NCBI RefSeq assembly: GCF_003355005.1
Contig: NZ_CP029985.1
Location: 1,975,001 to 2,039,000, forward strand
Direction of reading: 5' to 3'
DNA: 64,000 bases
Source of the DNA: Sphingomonas sp. FARSPH
GTDB lineage: Bacteria; Pseudomonadota; Alphaproteobacteria; Sphingomonadales; Sphingomonadaceae
Below are positions 58,054 through 64,000 of this stretch, piece by piece. The position numbers were made by a program, and so were the translations under genes. The notes beneath the pieces were generated by a model. It was not told the origin of the DNA. It ran no database searches and saw nothing but the letters and a program-made list of their open reading frames with translations. The first letter of the stretch is position 1; every line of letters starts with the position of its first letter.

Positions 58054-59913
58054 TCAGAATTCCGACCAGTCGTCCTGTGCCAAGGCGACGGCGGCGTTGC
58101 CGTGACGGCGCGTCGGCGTCGCGCGGGCGATGCGGCGGCCGGCTTCCGCGGCGCGCTGCTGCAGGTCGTGGACCGGGCTCGCCGGCGTGAGTGCAGCAGG
58201 CCGCTCGTGCGACACCTTGAAGCGCGTCACCTGACGGGCGAGCTCGTCCGCCTCGGCCGACAGCGATCGCGCGGCGGCGGTCGCCTCCTCGACCATCGCG
58301 GCATTCTGCTGCGTCACGCCGTCCATCTCGCTGACCGCGGTGTTGACCTGTTGCAGACCGGTCGCCTGGCTTTCCGCGGCCTTGGCGATTTCGCCGACCA
58401 GCGCGCTGATCTCGCCGATGCGGCCGATGATGCGGTTGAGCGCCGCACCCGTCTCGCTGACCAGCTGAACCCCCGCTTCGACCTGCTGTGTCGATGCGGT
58501 GATCTTGGTCTTGACGTCCTTGGCCGCATCGGCGGAGCGCTGCGCGAGCGCGCGCACTTCGCTCGCGACGACGGCAAAGCCCTTGCCCGCGTCGCCTGCG
58601 CGCGCCGCCTCGACGCCCGCGTTGAGCGCGAGCAGGTTGGTCTGGAACGCGATGCCGTCGATGACGGAGATTATCTCCGAAATCTCGTTCGATGCGCGTT
58701 CGATGCCGCCCATCGCGTCGACTGCGCGGCTGACGATGCCGCCCGATTGTTCCGCCTCGACGCGTGCGTCCTCGACGGCGCTGTTCGCCTTGACGGCGCC
58801 TGCGGCGGTCTGGCGCACCGTCGTGGTGATCTCGTCCATCGCGGCCGCCGTCTCCTCCAGGCTCGCGGCCTGCTGCTCGGTACGCTGCGACAGGTCGTCC
58901 GATGCCTGGCGAATGTCGCTGGCGCCGCTGTTGATACCGCTGGTCGCCTCCGTCACCGCCCGCATCGCATCGCCCATCGCGGACAGCGCACGGTTGAAGT
59001 TCTCGCGCAGCTTGGCGAAGGGTCCGGTCAGCTCGGTATCGATCCGCGCGGTGAGGTCGCCTTGCGCCAGCGCTTCCAGCCCGCGCCCGACGCTGTCGAC
59101 GATCAGGGTCGTCTGCTCGGCCTTGGCGCGCTCCGCCGCGTCGAGCTGGTCGCGCAAATTCCGCATCGCCCTTGCAAGGTTGCCGATCTCGTCGCGGCGG
59201 TCGTCGTCCGGCACCGCGACGGCGGTGTTGCCGGTGGCCAGTTCGGTCAGCCCCGTGGTGACGGTGCCGAGCGGCGTCGCGATCGAGCGGACGAGTGCCA
59301 CCAGCAGGACGATGATGATCGACGATACCAGCACGATCGCGCCGATCATCCAGTTGCGCGTCCTGACATATGTGTCCTGAACCTCCTGCGCGATCTTGAC
59401 CATATTGTCTTTTTGCATGGTCAGGATGGCAGAGGTTGCGGTGTTGCCGCGATTATAAAGATGGCGGGTCGCGCTATAGCGCGCCATAGCCTCGTCATGC
59501 CGGCCCGCGCGGACCAGCGCGGTGATCGGCTGAACCGTCGCGGTATAGGCGTTCCATTCCGCCTTCATCGTTTCCAGTGCCTTGCGTGGGCCGGCAGAGA
59601 CGAGTCGCGGGCCAAGCCACGCAATATCCCGATCGATCGCGGCGCCGCGGCTGGCCAAGGCCTGCTCGGCGATCTGGAGCTGCTCGGGCGTGCTGGCATT
59701 CATGATGTTGGCCTGCGCCGTGCCGTAGTCTGACGTAGCAGTGTTGAGATCGTCCTCGACAACCAGTTTCTGCGACTGGTCGCGCCCGATATAATCCGCG
59801 CGTTCCGCGGCGATGGACAGGGACGAGACGCTGAAGGCGCCCAGCGCGATGAGCGCGAGCAGTGCGATCGCAAAAGCCAGCAAAAGCTTGCTGGCGATGG
59901 GCAGGTTTTTCAA
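58054..59913 (-). CDS. methyl-accepting chemotaxis protein (TTG start)
   Basis: This 619-residue chemoreceptor starts at a TTG (59911-59913) with GAGGGA upstream; an in-frame ATG reading begins inside a region without coding character. The first membrane helix (about 8-30), a four-helix-bundle-like periplasmic sensor to about 165, a second helix (about 170-193), HAMP, and the cytoplasmic rod follow. The signalling tip is IDGIAFQTNLLALNAGVEAA. Methylation-region helices are EQQAASLEETAAAMDEIT-like. The C-terminus DDWSEF matches the xWxxF tether of receptors that bind CheR or CheB. The ligand is unknown. Confidence 0.92.
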   Translation of the reverse strand: MKNLPIASKLLLAFAIALLALIALGAFSVSSLSIAAERADYIGRDQSQKLVVEDDLNTATSDYGTAQANIMNASTPEQLQIAEQALASRGAAIDRDIAWLGPRLVSAGPRKALETMKAEWNAYTATVQPITALVRAGRHDEAMARYSATRHLYNRGNTATSAILTMQKDNMVKIAQEVQDTYVRTRNWMIGAIVLVSSIIIVLLVALVRSIATPLGTVTTGLTELATGNTAVAVPDDDRRDEIGNLARAMRNLRDQLDAAERAKAEQTTLIVDSVGRGLEALAQGDLTARIDTELTGPFAKLRENFNRALSAMGDAMRAVTEATSGINSGASDIRQASDDLSQRTEQQAASLEETAAAMDEITTTVRQTAAGAVKANSAVEDARVEAEQSGGIVSRAVDAMGGIERASNEISEIISVIDGIAFQTNLLALNAGVEAARAGDAGKGFAVVASEVRALAQRSADAAKDVKTKITASTQQVEAGVQLVSETGAALNRIIGRIGEISALVGEIAKAAESQATGLQQVNTAVSEMDGVTQQNAAMVEEATAAARSLSAEADELARQVTRFKVSHERPAALTPASPVHDLQQRAAEAGRRIARATPTRRHGNAAVALAQDDWSEF

Positions 59914-60280
59914 AGGTGCGTCCCTCAGCTGAGCGGCGCATTTGCGCCTCAAACGCGGCAGACTTCGTCCGGAGGACGCGCCCCACGCGTCCTCCAGCCC
60001 GCCGCAGCCGCGTCGGCGGTCTTTTCCGTATGCCGGGCGTCGGTGCCATTCGCAGGCCGCCGCCGCGCCGTTCATGGTTCCGCCGCCCCCCCCGGAAGGT
60101 CTGGTTTTCCCCAGCTCCCTCTGACAGGGACTGGTGAAAATAGCGTTAAGTGAGTCCGCAACGGACGTTACTCGAAATGGGGGTTTTCGCCGCTCGCAGG
60201 CGCCAGGTGCGTCGCGACCTCGACACGCACCGCCCGTCCCCCTATCGCGGCGGCAACATCGATAACATCATGGGGAAGAT
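59914..60280. other. non-coding divergent spacer between chemoreceptor and glpX
   Basis: This 367-base region carries the leader and promoter of the chemoreceptor (minus) and of glpX (plus). It contains an inverted repeat GTCCG-CAA-CGGAC (about 60153-60165) near the middle. I saw no open frame, RNA gene or confident promoter boxes, nor a flagellar FliA-type consensus. Confidence 0.6.
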
Positions 60281-61246
60281 ATGACCGCCGCCAGCCAGGT
60301 CCTCGACCGCGTTCTCGTTCTGGAGATGGTGCGCGTCACCGAAGCGGCGGCGATCGCTGCGTCGACGCTGACCGGGCGCGGGGATGAAAAGGCCGCGGAT
60401 GCCGCCGCGGTCGAGGCGATGCGCGCCGCGCTCAACGAGCTATACATGAACGGCACCGTCGTGATCGGCGAGGGCGAACGCGACGAGGCGCCGATGCTGT
60501 ACATCGGCGAGAAGGTCGGCACCGGAAAGGGCCCGGAGATCGACATCGCGCTCGATCCGCTCGAAGGCACCACGATCTGCGCCAAGGCGGGGCCGAACAG
60601 CCTTGCGGTGCTGGCGATCGCGGAAAAGGGCGGCCTGCTCAACGCGCCCGACGTCTATATGGACAAGATCGCCGTCGGCCCCGGCCTGCCCGACGGCGTC
60701 ATCGACCTCGACAGGTCGCCGACCGAGAACGTCACCGCGATCGCCGCGGCGAAGGGCGTCAAGCCGTCCGACATCATCGCCTGCGTCCTCGACCGGCCCC
60801 GGCACGAGGCGCTGATCGCGGAGCTGCGCAGCCTGGGCGTCGGCGTGATGCTGATCGGCGACGGAGACGTCGCGGGCGTGATCGCCACCGCCGACCCGGA
60901 AACGACGATCGACGTCTATATGGGATCGGGCGGCGCGCCGGAGGGCGTGCTGGCGTGCGCTGCGCTGCGCTGCGTCGGCGGCCAATTCAAAGGCCGGCTG
61001 CTGTTCCGCAACGACGATGAGCGAGCGCGTGCGCGCAAATGGGGGATCGAGGACCTCGACAAGCAGTACGACCTCAAGGAACTGGCGCGCGGCGACTGCA
61101 TCTTCGCGGCGACCGGCGTCACCGACGGTTCGCTGCTCGAAGGCGTCAAACGCCGCAAGGGCAAGATGACTACGGAGAGCGTCGTGATGCGCGCCTCGTC
61201 GGGCACGGTGCGCTGGGTGAAGGGCGAACACCGCATCGACGGATGA
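60281..61246 (+). CDS. glpX: class II fructose-1,6-bisphosphatase
   Basis: This 321-residue enzyme removes the 1-phosphate from fructose-1,6-bisphosphate in gluconeogenesis. Family features are ALNELYMNGTVVIGEGERDE, DEAPMLYIGEKVG, the metal-site DIALDPLEGTTICAKA, DVYMGSGGAPEGVLACAALR and CIFAATGVTDGSLLEGV. GGGGAAG stands before the start. The stop overlaps the start of the CPBP gene (ATGA). Homologous enzymes can also use sedoheptulose-1,7-bisphosphate. Confidence 0.95.
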   Translation: MTAASQVLDRVLVLEMVRVTEAAAIAASTLTGRGDEKAADAAAVEAMRAALNELYMNGTVVIGEGERDEAPMLYIGEKVGTGKGPEIDIALDPLEGTTICAKAGPNSLAVLAIAEKGGLLNAPDVYMDKIAVGPGLPDGVIDLDRSPTENVTAIAAAKGVKPSDIIACVLDRPRHEALIAELRSLGVGVMLIGDGDVAGVIATADPETTIDVYMGSGGAPEGVLACAALRCVGGQFKGRLLFRNDDERARARKWGIEDLDKQYDLKELARGDCIFAATGVTDGSLLEGVKRRKGKMTTESVVMRASSGTVRWVKGEHRIDG

Positions 61247-61956
61247 TCGCGCAGGCGCTCGCCGCGCTGATCGGCGCCTATGCCGCCGTCCTGTTGTGGC
61301 GTGGGCGGCTGTGGCTGCCGGTGGCGGTGCCGATCGGCGCGCGGCACACGCGCTGGGCCGCGGGGCTGTGGCTGGGTTATGGCTTTCCTGCGCTGCTGGT
61401 GCTGGTGCTGACGGGCCAGATCGGGGCGATCGTGCGGTTGGCGGCGGCGTTCGGACCGCTCGCCACGGCGCTCGACCTCCTGCCCGGCACGATCGGGGTG
61501 GGAACGGTGGCCGTCGGACTGGCGGGTGGCAGCCTGCTCGGCCTTATCGCGACCTGGTGGCGCGCGCGGCGCGGGCGCGCGCCGTGGACCGCGGGCGACA
61601 CCTGCGCGATCATGCCTGCAAGCGATGCGGAGTTGTGGCCCGCCACCCTGCTCGCGCTCAGCGCCGGCGTGACCGAGGAGCTGTTCTTCCGCCTCGCGCT
61701 GCCGCTCGCGCTGGCGCCGCTGACCGGGTCGGTCGCGATCGGTTGCGGGCTCGCCATCGCCTGTTTCGCGGCGATGCACCGGTATCAGGGCTGGGTGGGC
61801 GTCGTCGCCACCGCGATCGGCGGCGCGCTGATGACCGCGCTGTATATGGGCAGCGGCGCTTTATGGCTGGCGATGGCGGCGCATGCGTTGACCGACCTCA
61901 ACGCCCTCGTGCTGCGACCCGCGCTCAGCGCATGGATACGACGGTCCCGTCGATAG
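61243..61956 (+). CDS. CPBP-family intramembrane protease-like protein
   Basis: This 237-residue membrane protein has about six or seven helices. The CPBP (Abi) motifs are visible: TEELFFRLALPL (motif 1, with the Glu-Glu pair and Arg), the motif-2-region His in AAMHRYQG, and HALTDLNAL at the end. Such proteins are glutamic-type intramembrane proteases or relatives. The start overlaps the glpX stop (ATGA). Its last 32 bases overlap the 3' end of the convergent DUF429 gene. Confidence 0.88.
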   Translation: MIAQALAALIGAYAAVLLWRGRLWLPVAVPIGARHTRWAAGLWLGYGFPALLVLVLTGQIGAIVRLAAAFGPLATALDLLPGTIGVGTVAVGLAGGSLLGLIATWWRARRGRAPWTAGDTCAIMPASDAELWPATLLALSAGVTEELFFRLALPLALAPLTGSVAIGCGLAIACFAAMHRYQGWVGVVATAIGGALMTALYMGSGALWLAMAAHALTDLNALVLRPALSAWIRRSRR

Positions 61957-62752
61957 CGACGCCGTGCAGCGCCGCCGCGACCCGCAGCCGGTCGCACAGC
62001 GCGGGAGCGAGCGGGGCGACGATATAGCCGCTGTCGAGGTCGCCGATCATGATCGACTGCCCTGCCGGTGCGCGGCGCCAGTGGAGCGCGATGGCGAGGC
62101 ACAGCATCGCGTCCAGCCGGTCCTGATCCGCCTTGCGCGGGCGGGACAGCGTAGCAGCATCCTGGCACCATGCGGCGGGTTCGGGAAGCTGCCAGCGGTC
62201 GTATTGCGTGGCAGCCGCGGCGGCGACACGGCGCCAATCGTCCGGGCGGTAAAGCGGGTTGGAGGGATTGTACTTGGGCGCGCCACGGCGGCAGGCGAAG
62301 GCGGGCTCGAACGCGGCGAGTGCGAGCGCCGGGAACACCTCCATGACATGCCGCCCCGCTGCGGCCTCGCGGGCAGCGAGCGGATCGTCGTTTGCGCCGA
62401 GCGCGGCAAGGAACGGCCAGATCGGCGCGGCGTCGCAGAACATGCCCGTCCTCGCCCGGCTGGCGGGCTGCACCCCGCCGCCCAGCCAGCTGATCGCGGC
62501 GGCCGCGACGCGTTCGGCGGGACGCATGCCGGTGGGGTTGGCGACGATCGTCGGCTGGTCGAGCGCGATCAACGTGTAATCGGCGGCGACCGCTTCGATG
62601 AAGTCCAGCGCGTCGCCGAAACGCGCGAGACGGGGCGGATGAAAGGTGGCGGTGCCGTCCGCCGCCAGCGCGACCGCACAGATCGCGCCGGGTGCGCGGG
62701 GATTGTCCGTCCAGGCGGAATCGAAACCGACGAAGGTCTCGGCTGCCCTCAC
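61925..62752 (-). CDS. DUF429-family protein
   Basis: This 275-residue protein has an RNase H-like start (FVGFDSAWTDNPRAP) and continues with DYTLIALDQPTI, RTGMFCDAAPIWPFL, HVMEVFPALALAAFEPAF, KYNPSNPLYRPDDWRRV and DRLDAMLCLAIALHWRR. The pattern of Asp and Glu residues (FDSAWT, LDQP, EVFPA, DRLDAM) is the DUF429 signature, a predicted nuclease or RNase H-fold protein of unknown role. It overlaps the CPBP gene's 3' end by 32 bases, tail to tail. The ABC permease is upstream on the same strand, 94 bases away. Confidence 0.87.
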   Translation of the reverse strand: MRAAETFVGFDSAWTDNPRAPGAICAVALAADGTATFHPPRLARFGDALDFIEAVAADYTLIALDQPTIVANPTGMRPAERVAAAAISWLGGGVQPASRARTGMFCDAAPIWPFLAALGANDDPLAAREAAAGRHVMEVFPALALAAFEPAFACRRGAPKYNPSNPLYRPDDWRRVAAAAATQYDRWQLPEPAAWCQDAATLSRPRKADQDRLDAMLCLAIALHWRRAPAGQSIMIGDLDSGYIVAPLAPALCDRLRVAAALHGVAIDGTVVSMR

Positions 62753-62777
62753 CCTTCGCAGCCTGCGGCGGCTTTGT

Positions 62778-62832
62778 CTTCCCCCATCGGGAGAGGGAGG
62801 GAGGCGTGCAGCGCCGGAAGGGGGAGGGCAGG
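62778..62832. repeat. GC-rich palindromic repeat fragment
   Basis: The spacer between the DUF429 and permease genes contains TTCCCCCATCGGGAGAGGGA and a later GGAAGGGGGAGGGC, resembling the CCCTCCCC/GGGGAGGG arms of repeats at 24608-24706 and 46851-46873. The match is partial. Confidence 0.5.
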
Positions 62833-62846
62833 CCGGTACGAAGCCA

Positions 62847-63608
62847 TCAATTCTTCAGCCGCCATCCGGTGCGGAATATCCATCCCACGACGCCCAGGCA
62901 CAGCAGCAGGAACCCCGCCGTCACGCCCAGGCTGATCAGCACCGGCACGTCGCCCGTCCCGAAGAAGCTCCAGCGGAACGCGCTGACGAGGTAGACGACG
63001 GGATTGAACAAGGTCACCGTCCGCCACGGCTGCGGCAGCATGTCGATCGAATAGAAGACGCCGCCCAGGAAGGTCAGCGGGGTCACCACCAGGGTCGGCA
63101 CGAAGTTCAGCTGCTCGAAATTCTTCGCCCAGATGCCGATGATGAACCCGAACAGCGAGAAGGCGAGGCTGGTCAGGATCAATAGCGCCGCCATCGCGAA
63201 CGGATGATCGATGTGTACCGTGACGAAGGCGGTCGCGGTCGCGAGGATGACGAGGCCGATCGCGACCGACTTGGTCGTCGCCGCGCCGACGAAGCCGATC
63301 ACCATCTCCATCGCGGAGATCGGCGCGGAAAGCAGTTCGAACACCGTGCCGGTGAATTTGGGGAAGTAGATGCCGATCGACGCGTTGCTGACGCTCTGCA
63401 CCAGCAGCGACGACATGATGAGGCCGGGGACGAGGAAGCTGCCATAGGGGACGCCGCCCACTTCCTGGATACGGCCGCCAAGTGCGCCGCCGAAGATGAT
63501 GAAGTTGAGGCTGGTGAGCAGGACCGGCGTGATCAGGCTCTGCCACAAAGTGCGCAGCGCACGCGCCATTTCGAAGCGATAGATCGCCCAGATGCCGTTG
63601 AGGTTCAT
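62847..63608 (-). CDS. ABC-2 type transporter permease
   Basis: This 253-residue permease has six membrane helices in ABC-2 layout. The N-terminus (NLNGIWAIYRFEMARALRTL) is followed by helices near 24-46, 58-80, 108-130, 138-160, 168-188 and 225-248. The conserved segment LTFLGGVFYSIDMLPQPWRT before FNPVVYLVSAFRW is typical of the YadH/YhhJ-like group. The start overlaps the ATPase stop (ATGA), so the exporter is one transcriptional unit. The cargo is unknown. Confidence 0.92.
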   Translation of the reverse strand: MNLNGIWAIYRFEMARALRTLWQSLITPVLLTSLNFIIFGGALGGRIQEVGGVPYGSFLVPGLIMSSLLVQSVSNASIGIYFPKFTGTVFELLSAPISAMEMVIGFVGAATTKSVAIGLVILATATAFVTVHIDHPFAMAALLILTSLAFSLFGFIIGIWAKNFEQLNFVPTLVVTPLTFLGGVFYSIDMLPQPWRTVTLFNPVVYLVSAFRWSFFGTGDVPVLISLGVTAGFLLLCLGVVGWIFRTGWRLKN

Positions 63609-64000
63609 GCGGCGCGCGCTCCCACCAGATCGACGAAAATGTCCTCGAGGCTCGATTTCGAGGTTTCCAGGTCCTTGAACGCAATGCCCTGGTCGGCCAG
63701 CGCGCGCAGAAGCGAGGGGATGCCGGTATGCTCCTCGGTCGCGTCGAAGACATAGCGCAGCGTCTTACCGTCGTTCTCGAGGCTGAGGTGCCAGCGTTCC
63801 AGCCCGGGCGGTACCGCCGCCATCGGTTCGGCGAGCGTCAGGTCCATCTCGCGCTTGCCGAGTTTTCGCATCAGCGTCGCCTTGTCCTCGACCAGCAGCA
63901 GCTTGCCGCCGGTGATGACGCCGACGCGATCCGCCATCTCCTCCGCTTCCTCGATGTAGTGGGTGGTCAGGATGATCGTCACGCCGCGCTGCCGCAGCTT
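63605..64000 (-). CDS. ABC transporter ATP-binding protein (partial, N-terminus off the right edge)
   Basis: This is the last 131 residues of the ATPase partner of the permease. The H-loop is visible in TIILTTHYIEEAEEMADRVG, followed by GKLLLVEDKATLMRKLG and a C-terminal domain ending in SLEDIFVDLVGARAA, the usual tail of the YadG-like drug/lipid exporter ATPases. The Walker and signature motifs lie beyond the window edge. Overlap with the permease start supports pairing. Confidence 0.93.
   Translation of the reverse strand, partial: KLRQRGVTIILTTHYIEEAEEMADRVGVITGGKLLLVEDKATLMRKLGKREMDLTLAEPMAAVPPGLERWHLSLENDGKTLRYVFDATEEHTGIPSLLRALADQGIAFKDLETSKSSLEDIFVDLVGARAA

Overview
The window is about 68 % GC and looks like a sphingomonad chromosome (Sphingomonas or a close relative, Alphaproteobacteria). 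The assignment is an inference. It rests on a Xanthomonas/Caulobacter-type TonB-dependent receptor, an infA-maf-RNase E/G-yacG-tRNA-Phe block, OprB porin and DUF6356-type genes, an alphaproteobacterial GlcNAc phosphotransferase locus, and short GC-rich palindromic repeats scattered between genes. I see no rRNA, phage, transposase, plasmid or CRISPR array. Coding density is high and many neighbouring genes overlap by 4 bases (ATGA), so much of the window is tight operons.

1-15.4 kb is an N-acetylglucosamine/chitin-derivative utilisation locus. It holds a secreted GH20 hexosaminidase (cut by the left edge), a TonB-dependent receptor, and a divergent run cutC, GntR/HutC regulator, SIS-type GlcN-6-P deaminase, nagA and a GH2 glycosidase. 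A second run encodes a single IIA-HPr-EI phosphotransfer protein and a NagE-type IICB permease. The logic is: cut oligosaccharides outside, import them through the outer membrane, phosphorylate GlcNAc on entry, deacetylate with NagA and deaminate with the SIS enzyme. Three promoter regions in this locus share ATACC/GGTAT half-sites and are candidate operators of the GntR protein.

15.4-24.6 kb holds an OmpR-family two-component system (QseBC-like), divergent from a proline-rich OB-fold secreted protein. It is followed by a hybrid PAS histidine kinase, an SGNH/DUF4886-type hydrolase, and a biotin operon bioF-bioD-bioA. 24.7-27.6 kb has a class II photolyase divergent from nicotinate phosphoribosyltransferase. 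27.7-37.9 kb is one minus-strand run: a DUF418 membrane protein, 3-methyladenine glycosylase, then glgX-treZ-malQ-treY, a route from glycogen or maltodextrin to trehalose.

37.9-41.7 kb contains a serine protease gene interrupted by an in-frame TAG, a 35-residue membrane microprotein, tRNA-Phe(GAA), yacG, an RNase E/G-like gene, maf and infA (TTG start). 41.8-52.4 kb has a second hybrid kinase, an FAD/NAD(P)-binding protein, a DUF6356 protein, an old-yellow-enzyme reductase, an ABC-F ATPase, a PepSY-response regulator-kinase operon (PhoPQ-like) and a luciferase-like oxidoreductase. 52.4-64 kb has a subtilisin autotransporter lipoprotein, a HAD phosphatase with dapD, an OprB porin, a chemoreceptor (TTG start), glpX with a CPBP protease, a DUF429 protein, and an ABC-2 exporter whose ATPase is cut by the right edge.
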